Assembly (NCBI RefSeq): GCF_020091405.1
Contig: NZ_CP081903.1
Location: 4,464,501-4,528,500, forward strand
DNA: 64,000 nt
Direction of reading: 5' to 3'
DNA from: Bacteroides cellulosilyticus
GTDB taxonomy: Bacteria; Bacteroidota; Bacteroidia; Bacteroidales; Bacteroidaceae
Shown: positions 7,144 to 14,903 of the stretch, one piece after another
How the letters are laid out: every line of letters begins with the position of its first letter
How positions within the stretch are numbered: position 1 is the first letter of the stretch
Position numbers and translations under genes: made by a program
The notes under the pieces: model-generated
Seen by the model: only the letters and a program-made list of their open reading frames with translations
Databases searched by the model: none
Told to the model about the DNA's origin: nothing

Positions 7144-9393
7144 TTATCTATGAAAACCTCTGTGTGTTTCTTGTTCCTCCATGTCACTTATAGCAACCCG
7201 TGCCCCGGCACGGACGAGCTTAGACAGATAGTTGTCGAGCTGCTCCGTTGAAAATTCCGTTGAAGCCGTAATGTCCCCTTCCGGATACTCTTTTAGGGTT
7301 ATGCCCAATATCTTTGCACCCTGTACCGCATCTTCGTTATAGAGCCGATAACCATCTTTCGTGCGAAGCAGTTGCAAGGCATCGGGATGATTCGCTTTAA
7401 GTTTGTCCCACAACTGCCGTTCCGGTGAAATACCCTTGTTGTCTGATTCCGTCCGTTCCTGCGCTACCGTTTCTATCGGCCACAACTCTGCTTCTTTCTG
7501 TTGTTTCTCTCCGGTGTGTGCCTCCTGCGATTGTCCTTTTTGTAGTACGTCTGCGAATAAGGTAGCTGCCAAATGACGTTTGTAGCTGTCACGCTCTTCC
7601 GCTATCCACATCCGCTGCCACTGTTGCGGAGTGACACTTCGGGCAGGCTGTTTCTGCCCATCAATAGTTGCGACGCATTGTATGCCGTCTTGTTTGGTTT
7701 TGAAAACCGAAACACGCTGGATACGGTTCAAGTCTATTTCCGGCATTTCGCTGCTGAACAAATCCACCTTCAGGTCAGGTTTGACCTCGGCCAGCGCATA
7801 ATACTTGTGCGCCAGTTCCATCCGAACCTTACCGATGTTATCCATTGCTTGCTTGAGTGTTGAAAAGAAGCGGTTTATATCTTCTTTATCAGGATAGATG
7901 CTATATCCGCTCTTATTTTCGGGTTTGATATAAAGTGCCCATCGTTTCTTATCATCTTGAATCATCTCTACGTGGTCAAATCCGATCTCATTCGCCTGTT
8001 TGACCGCTGACGCCACGTCCAGTGTGGAGAGCTTCTCCATTGCCCAATTCTTCAGCCGGGCCAGCATAATTATCTTCTCGGCAAAATAACTGTCATCGGG
8101 TCGATAACCTAATGCACCATCCGTATTGTAGAAGCGTACCTGCTCGATTCCATCTTTCTGCAACGCTCGCATGATACGTCCCTTGTTCATTCCCGGTATC
8201 TCGTTATCTGCCTCTGTAGAAGCCCCTGCTGGAAGAATTACATCTGCGGTTTTTGCCTGTGGGTCAATAACAAGCACAATTTTTTTCGTTTCTTTATCCG
8301 GATGCTGCCGAATCTCGTTCGACACAAAATAATGTTTGGGCATTTGCTCCTGCATGGTTGAAGTGTCTCGCCGGTTGCGCATGGTGGCGTATTCGATTTT
8401 CTCGCCCCGTTCCGCTTTATTGATTACTTCGATGGCATTGTTTACGTCACTTTCGAGAGCGTCCATCAAGTTCGGGTTCTCTTTTAGCTCCCGGCACCAG
8501 TATTCCACTGTCTTCAGACTTTCTTCAGACAACCGTGCTGGCAACCCCAGTTCCAACATTTTAATCCCTGAAGCCAGTTCCACTACCAACCGTTCCTGTC
8601 TGACAGCATCCTCCGAAGGAGCTACACCGTTCTTCATCACCATACCTTCACGCGCTAATCGTTGTTGGTGTCCGGTAGCACTCACGATTTGCCGCAAGGC
8701 TTCCTGTATATAGTCGTGATAATGTCTGAACTCTCTTTGTCGCGGCATATAGACCGCATCCTTATCTGTTTCGTAGTGGGGTACACCGCTTCCATCCAAA
8801 CGAACAGGCACAAGGTTGTCTCGCATCCTCAGTAGGAAGTCGTTGAATTGAATATGCAACCGTCGGTTGTCAGCTTCCGTATATCCTCTTTCCACTGCAC
8901 TTCCATACCGCCGCAACGTCGTTTCGTATCGCTCCTTATCCACGTAGGGTAGTGTCGTCTGGTCAATGTTGAACAAAGTGCGAATTTCACGGTTATGTAC
9001 ACCTTTATATAATTTTTGTTCCTCTTCATACAGTTTCATGTAGTCATCACGACTGATAACCTGTTCTGGATTATTGCGGTGAACATACTTGTTCCAATTA
9101 TAAAACAAAAATGGAACGCCTTGCTCATTCTCACGCACCGAGGCTCCTTGTGCCTTGGCATCGCTGAATAGCGTGAACTGGTTGGTTTTGCATCCATTTT
9201 TATCAGAATGCAGCGTCATGAATAGTGCATTGAATGCGCTGACAGAAACACCCTTTGGATAGAAGCGCGGGTATCCCTTTCCTGATGCGTTGAGCCAGTG
9301 TCCACCGGCATTCGAGGCTTCACTCAAAGCCGTAGAAAGCAAGGTGATTTGTTTTTCCTCGGCTTTCTTTTCGATTTGCGATTTTTCTTTCAT
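7144..9393 (-). CDS. ArdC-N-like / DUF3945-type / MutS-I-like multidomain protein (749 aa)
   Basis: The N-terminal 110 residues resemble the ArdC ssDNA-binding domain (GGHWLNASGKGYPRFYPKG, FNALFMTL, FLFYNWNKY). The middle is a long charged helical region without recognised motifs. Residues about 665-745 look like the N-terminal mismatch-recognition domain I of MutS (LKANHPDALQLLRTKDGYRL, AVQGAKILGITLKEY, LDNYLSKLVRAGARVAISD). Proteins with this mixture are common in Bacteroides ICEs, next to DNA-processing genes. I infer a role in handling transferred or replicating element DNA. It starts 19 bases downstream of the 594-residue gene and ends 11 bases before the lysozyme gene. Confidence 0.65.
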   Translation of the reverse strand: MKEKSQIEKKAEEKQITLLSTALSEASNAGGHWLNASGKGYPRFYPKGVSVSAFNALFMTLHSDKNGCKTNQFTLFSDAKAQGASVRENEQGVPFLFYNWNKYVHRNNPEQVISRDDYMKLYEEEQKLYKGVHNREIRTLFNIDQTTLPYVDKERYETTLRRYGSAVERGYTEADNRRLHIQFNDFLLRMRDNLVPVRLDGSGVPHYETDKDAVYMPRQREFRHYHDYIQEALRQIVSATGHQQRLAREGMVMKNGVAPSEDAVRQERLVVELASGIKMLELGLPARLSEESLKTVEYWCRELKENPNLMDALESDVNNAIEVINKAERGEKIEYATMRNRRDTSTMQEQMPKHYFVSNEIRQHPDKETKKIVLVIDPQAKTADVILPAGASTEADNEIPGMNKGRIMRALQKDGIEQVRFYNTDGALGYRPDDSYFAEKIIMLARLKNWAMEKLSTLDVASAVKQANEIGFDHVEMIQDDKKRWALYIKPENKSGYSIYPDKEDINRFFSTLKQAMDNIGKVRMELAHKYYALAEVKPDLKVDLFSSEMPEIDLNRIQRVSVFKTKQDGIQCVATIDGQKQPARSVTPQQWQRMWIAEERDSYKRHLAATLFADVLQKGQSQEAHTGEKQQKEAELWPIETVAQERTESDNKGISPERQLWDKLKANHPDALQLLRTKDGYRLYNEDAVQGAKILGITLKEYPEGDITASTEFSTEQLDNYLSKLVRAGARVAISDMEEQETHRGFHR

Positions 9394-9412
9394 CGTTTAT
9401 TTGATTATAGGA

Positions 9413-11197
9413 TTATTGAATACCCCGTGGGCGCACGATGGTTTCCAGTTTTCCGTCCTCATAATTCCGTGCGGCAGCCTGGCGAAGCTGGTCGTTCTTG
9501 GCAAGGACAGCATTTGCCAGCGTGTTCAAAGGCAATGCCCCGGTACGGTAGGCTTCTGCTACAATCGGTGACAACTGGATGGTACACGGTACTCGGTCTA
9601 TCGTGGCAATCAACGTACTATCTTGCAATACAGGGTTTACTATACGTGGGTTCAGAGTTTCATTTGTATAGCGTCGGTACTGCACATTGTTCTCATTTGT
9701 TACGTTCAGTTTTCCCTCTGTTCGTTCTTTCAAGGCTTCGTGTCCTGCCTTATTCAACAAGTTCATACCTCCCAGGCCTATCAGGAGCATTTTCAGCAAC
9801 GGGTTACGCACAAACATACCCGCCACAATGCTCGCTATCGGTAACATATTGTCTTCCAAATGCAATGATTCTGTCTTGCCTGTGAATATTCCCAGTAGAA
9901 CATCAGGGAGCATGGCCATTACATAACCGAGATTGCCTGTGATATTACCTATGCCATCCAGTCCCAGCATACCAAGCAGTCCGCCCCAACCGTTTCCCTG
10001 TGCTACTTGCGCACTTTGTATCGTTTGTACATGTTGTTCCGCATCATTGGCAGGAACAACAGTTTCATGCTTCTCTTCTTTCATAATTTCATCCTGTTCT
10101 GTCCTGACCATTTTCGCTTTGTCACATTGTTCCAAAGACTGCAAGTAGGCTTCTTCCTGTCCGGGAGCAACAACAATCGGCACATCCTTGTACCGTTCCT
10201 CATATTTCTGTTCTTCCTTGCTCTGTACATTCGGCCACAATAAACCGCTATTCTGGTTTTGTGTCCATTCCATGAAGCCAAAGTCCATGACAGGGATTTT
10301 CTTTTTCAGTTGCTTGTTGTCTGTACCAATCGCCGTGTTCTCTTTGATTTGTATTTGGGCTGCCTCTTTGCGAAAATCGTCGAATACGTTTCTGTCTCTG
10401 CCGAACACTCCTTTACTGATGCACTGTTCTACTGAAAGGGTATCAGGCTTCTTGCCTTCAAAATGATTGGTGATGGCTGCAATAGCCACATCTGCACCGG
10501 TAAACTTTGCCAGTGTCGTCCATGAACCAGTACCACCCATCATCAGGGTATCTGCGGCTGTGCCCAACATCCATCCCGTACCTTTTTCCCATCTGTTCGG
10601 GCGGTAAGCTGCTTCGCCTCGTGCCTCTATTTCATCGGTCAGCGGTGAACGGCTTAACGTCTGCGATAATCCCAGCAGACTCGATTCGGCAGCCTTTCGG
10701 ATGATGTAGTCAGCGGAAGACTTGGGCATACGTTCTTTCACCAACCGGTCAATCATCAGTTCCTCTATTCGGTGGTCCATATAGGCATAGGCGAGGTCAC
10801 AACCGAGCTGTTCTGACAACTCATTGTAACGTGCCCTTCCGATTTCCTGCACGACGGTATCCCGCCACTGCCCGGCCATATACGCAAGGTCTTGCTGCAT
10901 TTCCTCGGAACCGGTAATCTCCGTCTTGCACATCTCGATATAGTCCTCTGTTGTTTTGGAGTTCCATTCGCCTGTGACCTTGAGTGCTTGATAGGGGTCG
11001 CTCATTGGTTGTGCCGAAGATGCCATCATACTGAGAATACCACCTAAAGAGGTGGAATATTCTTTCATTTCCTCTCCCTGATTCCGTATGAGGTCAGTCC
11101 GCGTTTTTGACATGATGGGTGCGATATGGCAGTTGAAATAGTCGTTCACGAGGCGTTCCATTTCTGCAAACCGTCCGCTATGCTTGATTCCGTCCAT
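9413..11197 (-). CDS. large tra-operon protein with membrane segments (594 aa)
   Basis: The N-terminal 200 residues are helical and soluble (MERLVNDYFNCHIAPIMSK). A glycine-rich stretch follows around 208-245. A hydrophobic, glycine-rich section at about 405-480 (WGGLLGMLGLDGIGNITGN, LPIASIVAGMFV, LKMLLIGLGGMNLL) probably contains membrane helices. The last 110 residues are soluble (IATIDRVPCTIQLSPIVAE). I do not recognise a family; it is most likely a structural part of the conjugation machinery, judged only by its position. It starts 14 bases after the end of the M23-like extension frame. Confidence 0.6.
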   Translation of the reverse strand: MDGIKHSGRFAEMERLVNDYFNCHIAPIMSKTRTDLIRNQGEEMKEYSTSLGGILSMMASSAQPMSDPYQALKVTGEWNSKTTEDYIEMCKTEITGSEEMQQDLAYMAGQWRDTVVQEIGRARYNELSEQLGCDLAYAYMDHRIEELMIDRLVKERMPKSSADYIIRKAAESSLLGLSQTLSRSPLTDEIEARGEAAYRPNRWEKGTGWMLGTAADTLMMGGTGSWTTLAKFTGADVAIAAITNHFEGKKPDTLSVEQCISKGVFGRDRNVFDDFRKEAAQIQIKENTAIGTDNKQLKKKIPVMDFGFMEWTQNQNSGLLWPNVQSKEEQKYEERYKDVPIVVAPGQEEAYLQSLEQCDKAKMVRTEQDEIMKEEKHETVVPANDAEQHVQTIQSAQVAQGNGWGGLLGMLGLDGIGNITGNLGYVMAMLPDVLLGIFTGKTESLHLEDNMLPIASIVAGMFVRNPLLKMLLIGLGGMNLLNKAGHEALKERTEGKLNVTNENNVQYRRYTNETLNPRIVNPVLQDSTLIATIDRVPCTIQLSPIVAEAYRTGALPLNTLANAVLAKNDQLRQAAARNYEDGKLETIVRPRGIQ

Positions 11198-11211
11198 AGT
11201 GTATTATATGT

Positions 11212-11535
11212 TTATCCTATTCTATTCATTAATAATTGCTCTTTTGTCTGCTCGATGGCGTTGTGGTAAATTTCCATCTGTTTGGGATAAAACTCTTCCA
11301 GCCATACATCCTTCTCGATGTTGTCGTGAATGAAGCGTATCGCTTGTTCTCGCTCAATCTCCACCGATGCTTCGCCCTCTTCCCGGTTATTGAACCATGC
11401 TTTCGTCCACCAGCGCACACCGGCCCGGTCAGGATATACCGTGACTGCTCTCGGTATGTCAAAGCTCTGGATGTCTATGTCTAATTCTGCCAGTGGGTCA
11501 ATGATACCACTATGGGTCAGGGCTTCGTCGTAGAG
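11212..11535 (-). other. -1 frame extension of the M23-like gene
   Basis: This frame codes for a clearly protein-like 107-residue stretch (KLYDEALTHSGIIDPLAELD, VRWWTKAWFNNREEGEASVE, IEKDVWLEEFYPKQMEIYHN) but has no good start of its own. The most upstream Met of any length lies far inside. It joins exactly to the M23-like gene if the ribosome slips back one base on the A9 tract at 11536-11544, giving a 378-residue protein. Alternatively the gene is broken by a one-base deletion or a sequencing error in the homopolymer. Confidence 0.7.
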
Positions 11536-12347
11536 TTTTTTTTTACATCATCGCCCATCGTCGATAAGTACACGCCATGCCGTAGGGCAAGGTAATGCAG
11601 GAAGTCCGCAATGAGTAGGTTCTGCACCTTACAAGCAAGCGGCATTGCTTTATGTCCCAGTCCGAGTGGGTTGGATATACTTGGCATATTTTCATAGAAA
11701 TATTCTTTGACTGCTCCCATTGTAAAGACATGGCGGAGTGACTGCTCCGTATGTGGAGGAAGTCGGTATGCACCACGCTGTAAGTCTTCCATGTAGTAGG
11801 GCAGGAAACGTAGCATCAATTCCTCTATTTCCTGTCTGTCCTGCTCGTAATCGGTGGTCAGTGCCATCTCCATGTTGGGAGATGTTGCCGCTTCGCCTCC
11901 ATCAGCATGACACAATGCTTGGATATTCCCATACAGCATGGTTAGAAATTCCAGCGGATTCAGTTCCTCACCCTTGAAGCGTATCCCGATATGCAGCTTG
12001 TCACCGCTTAAAGCTACAGTCTGTCCGGCCTTGACACGCTGTCCGAACTGGGCGAAGACATTTGACAAATGCCCATAGGTCACTTCATACTCCCCATAGC
12101 GTATAGTTTGGCAGATGCCGAGTATAGGGTCATTGCCTATACCTGACACGATACCGCTGGCGACAGCCGCCAGTGTGTAACACCGTACATCGAAGTCGAT
12201 GCCATGATGAAAATATGTTTTGCCCGTTGTCGGATCGGTTTGTTCGCCATAGCCGAGCGATAGTTTCACATCCTTGCCCTTCCGTTCTTCAAAAGGCATA
12301 CAGTATCCACTTTCGGATTGCAGGATCATTTCTTCTGTATATTTCAT
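11517..12347 (-). CDS. M23/LytM-like transfer protein, frame broken at A9 (276 aa as read)
   Basis: Residues about 30-150 form an M23-type fold with the first zinc motif intact (FHHGIDFD) and the YGHLS strand, but the usual HxH reads DKLHIGIRF. The first, catalytic-type histidine is replaced by Lys, so peptidase activity is doubtful. A helical C-terminal part follows. The zero frame ends with an unlike tail (KKNSTTKP) right after an A9 run. The -1 frame continues for 107 convincing residues. No signal peptide is seen. It probably has a structural or peptidoglycan-binding role in the transfer complex, downstream of the 214-residue membrane protein. Confidence 0.65.
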   Translation of the reverse strand: MKYTEEMILQSESGYCMPFEERKGKDVKLSLGYGEQTDPTTGKTYFHHGIDFDVRCYTLAAVASGIVSGIGNDPILGICQTIRYGEYEVTYGHLSNVFAQFGQRVKAGQTVALSGDKLHIGIRFKGEELNPLEFLTMLYGNIQALCHADGGEAATSPNMEMALTTDYEQDRQEIEELMLRFLPYYMEDLQRGAYRLPPHTEQSLRHVFTMGAVKEYFYENMPSISNPLGLGHKAMPLACKVQNLLIADFLHYLALRHGVYLSTMGDDVKKNSTTKP

Positions 12348-12373
12348 TATGTGATTATATTTGATTCTTATTC

Positions 12374-13018
12374 TTATCTTTTCATCCCCCCGCTATTCGT
12401 CTGTTCTTCAACGGGAAGAGCGGGTGTCTGTATTCGTTGTATGCTTCTCGTATCAGGTGTGCGGAAAATACCGGCATTGTTACCGATAAGCATCATGCCG
12501 AGAAATGCACCGGCAATCTTGCCCAGCCAGCCGAAGCGTCCGAATATAAGAAATGCTGCTGCGACCAGTCCCGCTATACTCAATCCCGACACGTTACCCT
12601 GTCCGAGATTACGGAAAAAGTTACCGAACATATCGGAAACTCCGCCATTGGAGACTTGCCGTAGAAAATTCGATACTCCACCCAGTTTTGAGTCTATGCC
12701 GGCTACCGTACCGCTGACGGAACCGACTGCTTCTCCGGCTTTGCTTGTCAGTTCTCGCACACCGTCCGCTGCATCTGCAAGGGTATCCGTAGCCGATTTC
12801 CCTATGACCGCATCGCTTACGATATGTACCACGCTCTTATCTGTGGTTAGTTTCTCCCAACCCACATAACCGACTGCACCGCCGATGGCTGCGGTCTTGA
12901 CGGCTTGTCCTGTGCCCCGTAAGGTTTGTGAAGGATGCAGTGCAGCATGTCCCATACTTCTTCCGGTAGCTTTTGCTGCTTTGCCGCCATATTTTAATAT
13001 TGAATCCCAAATTCCCAT
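12374..13018 (-). CDS. glycine/alanine-rich membrane protein (214 aa)
   Basis: The first 125 residues are a small-residue-rich amphipathic region (KAAKATGRSMGHAALHPSQ). The hydrophobic stretch ISIAGLVAAAFLIFGRF plus KIAGAFLGMMLIGNNAG near residues 145-185 suggests one or two membrane helices. The tail is short and polar. The family is unknown; position between the periplasmic pair and the M23-like gene suggests an inner-membrane component of the conjugation channel. Confidence 0.6.
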   Translation of the reverse strand: MGIWDSILKYGGKAAKATGRSMGHAALHPSQTLRGTGQAVKTAAIGGAVGYVGWEKLTTDKSVVHIVSDAVIGKSATDTLADAADGVRELTSKAGEAVGSVSGTVAGIDSKLGGVSNFLRQVSNGGVSDMFGNFFRNLGQGNVSGLSIAGLVAAAFLIFGRFGWLGKIAGAFLGMMLIGNNAGIFRTPDTRSIQRIQTPALPVEEQTNSGGMKR

Positions 13019-13030
13019 ATCATTACATTT

Positions 13031-13717
13031 TTAAGGTCTTACATTCTTTCCAATCTGTCGCCAACGTCGCTTGGCTGCGTCCACGATACTACGTTTATCG
13101 GCTTCGGGATGTGCACCCTCGTCGATTTCCCGCCAAATGTCGCCCATTGTCGTGTACTTTACCGCTTTGGTCAGTCGTTGCAGCTTTGTGTTCATTGTTT
13201 TGAGCTTTGGACGGATGCCAAAGACAATTTCCATACGCTCTTTTTCCGTCATCTTGTTCTCCGAAAGGCACGCTGTGCGTATATCGTTCACTATTTCCAC
13301 GCTGTTCATCATCAGTTCCCTATAAATCTTGTTGCGCTGTGTGGATAGGGCTACGGCAAGCGTATTGGCTGGACTTCGCTTCAATTGTTTGGTGAAGTCG
13401 CCCATATTGTCTGTCAGCCTCGATACCTCATAATAGAACCCATAAGTTTGCGCCGCATAGCAGACTATTGACCGGAAAGAGTTTAGATAATTATTAAACT
13501 CTCGTTGCAGGTCTGTTGTCGCCTGCACTTCTTCTTTTGTCCAAATATGTCCGGTGGTCTGCATCAGCATGACCTTTTCCTGATTCTTCAGCTCCTTCTC
13601 TGCCTTTTCGGTATATACTGCAATCATTCCGGCCAGTACAGGGTCATTCTGCGCTTGTACCTCACCGATACTGGTAAGACACAGCAGTAATATACTTATC
13701 CAAATTGTCCATTTCAT
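13031..13717 (-). CDS. periplasmic tra protein, paralogue 2 (228 aa)
   Basis: It has a clear signal peptide (MKWTIWISILLLCLTSIGEVQA, cleavage after QA), followed by a mostly helical periplasmic domain. The C-terminal half shares a pattern with the product of the gene just upstream: a helix, then VKYTTMGDIWREIDEG here versus IRYYTFNDVWNNVTAG there, then a final basic helix with a Trp. Both therefore look like diverged copies of one family. By size, signal peptide and helical content they recall VirB5/TraI-type periplasmic factors, but this is only an analogy. It is separated from the upstream gene by 12 bases. Confidence 0.65.
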   Translation of the reverse strand: MKWTIWISILLLCLTSIGEVQAQNDPVLAGMIAVYTEKAEKELKNQEKVMLMQTTGHIWTKEEVQATTDLQREFNNYLNSFRSIVCYAAQTYGFYYEVSRLTDNMGDFTKQLKRSPANTLAVALSTQRNKIYRELMMNSVEIVNDIRTACLSENKMTEKERMEIVFGIRPKLKTMNTKLQRLTKAVKYTTMGDIWREIDEGAHPEADKRSIVDAAKRRWRQIGKNVRP

Positions 13718-13729
13718 AACTGATATATT

Positions 13730-14425
13730 TTATCGGACGAGAGCTGCCGCCCTGTGCCAATTGGACAGAGCTATACGAGCTGCCTCACCGTTGTCACGGT
13801 CAAGCATTCCTGCCGTTACGTTGTTCCACACATCATTGAAAGTATAGTACCGTATGCTCAAATAGAGCAGATGCAACTTCCGGCTAAAATCCGATAGTTG
13901 GTCGTTCAACGCCCATAGCGTCTTGCTGCGTTCTGCCCCCGTAAGCATGTTTTCGTTGCTACCTTTGGCCACAGCGTCATTCAGCAATGTAAAAACAGAG
14001 ACAAGTTCCGTTGCTGTTTCTATATAGAGGTTGTTCATGTTCATACTGGCCACAATGCCCTGCGGATTGTTTTGGATGGCCTTGCCTAATTTCCCCAGCG
14101 TGAGGAAAATCCGCACACCGTCATTGTAGAGATGCGTACAGGCTTTCAGTGATGAAGCGTAACCGCTTGCTGTCTTGAGGTAACTGTTGTACTGCTTCTC
14201 CCACTTGTGGATTTGGTTGAACTCGGTAGCGATGCTGTTTTGGAGCAAGGCTGTTTGTGTCTGTCCCTTTATTTGTTTTTCAATCTGCCCGTTTATCAGT
14301 TCGTTACCTTCGGCCAATGCAGTCCATTCCAACGGATTGGAAGCCGCAATTTGGGCTTCTGCCACCTGTGGAAGCAGGCATACCAGCGAGGCAACCAGCC
14401 CCAGACTAATGATTCGTGATTTCAT
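13730..14425 (-). CDS. periplasmic tra protein, paralogue 1 (231 aa)
   Basis: Signal peptide MKSRIISLGLVASLVCLLPQ with cleavage near AEAQ, then a helical domain rich in Gln/Asn (NGQIEKQIKGQTQTALLQNS). The C-terminal block IRYYTFNDVWNNVTAG with a following LSNWHRAAAL helix matches the layout of the next gene's product. It is probably an exported component of the transfer apparatus, comparable in role to VirB5-like minor pilins (inference). Its start overlaps the end of the PH-domain gene by 20 bases. Confidence 0.65.
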   Translation of the reverse strand: MKSRIISLGLVASLVCLLPQVAEAQIAASNPLEWTALAEGNELINGQIEKQIKGQTQTALLQNSIATEFNQIHKWEKQYNSYLKTASGYASSLKACTHLYNDGVRIFLTLGKLGKAIQNNPQGIVASMNMNNLYIETATELVSVFTLLNDAVAKGSNENMLTGAERSKTLWALNDQLSDFSRKLHLLYLSIRYYTFNDVWNNVTAGMLDRDNGEAARIALSNWHRAAALVR

Positions 14426-14891
14426 ATATTCCCTTTTTTCGTTTGTTAGTTTCTACCCGTTCACGGATAATTGACACGAGGTCGTCCCTATGGAAGATAC
14501 CGATCAGGTCAAGACGGGGCGTGTTTCTGTCCATTGAAAGGATACGTACGGTTTTCAGCCCACAAAATTGTTGCAGCAGGCTTTGGTGCTCTTGAAAATC
14601 CACGATACGATATAGCTCCATATAATCCACTTTGCGACGGATAATACCGTATTCGCTGACAAGTTGTTCCGTACCGATGCAATAACGGATTCGCCGCAGG
14701 TAGAGATAACGGTAGAGTAACAGTAACGAGAGCATCAAGGCAATTACTGTGGCAATAGCTGTCAATGGCAGCCCTTCCATGCCTCCGTACACCCATACAG
14801 TGCCGCACAGCACGAGAGTGGGCAGCTCGTTGATGACAAATTGCCCGGTATGTGGATGGATGACAATGGTTTTGTGACAAGTTCTCTGCAT
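14406..14891 (-). CDS. membrane protein with bacterial PH-like domain (161 aa)
   Basis: Two hydrophobic helices lie at about 22-70 (LPTLVLCGTVWVYGGM, LTAIATVIALMLSLLLLY). They are followed by a domain like the bPH2/YdbT family: RRIRYCIGTEQLVSEYGII, then LYRIVDFQEHQSLLQQF and VRILSMDRNTPRLDLIGI. Such proteins are inner-membrane with the PH-like domain on one face; their role in conjugation is unknown. It starts 12 bases after the primase-like gene and overlaps the next gene. Confidence 0.7.
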   Translation of the reverse strand: MQRTCHKTIVIHPHTGQFVINELPTLVLCGTVWVYGGMEGLPLTAIATVIALMLSLLLLYRYLYLRRIRYCIGTEQLVSEYGIIRRKVDYMELYRIVDFQEHQSLLQQFCGLKTVRILSMDRNTPRLDLIGIFHRDDLVSIIRERVETNKRKKGIYEITNH

Positions 14892-14903
14892 AGGTTTTAT
14901 GGA

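Noticed and set aside
9298..9885. Plus-strand frame of 195 codons
   Set aside because: Antisense to the ends of two well-supported tra genes; the product is not protein-like.
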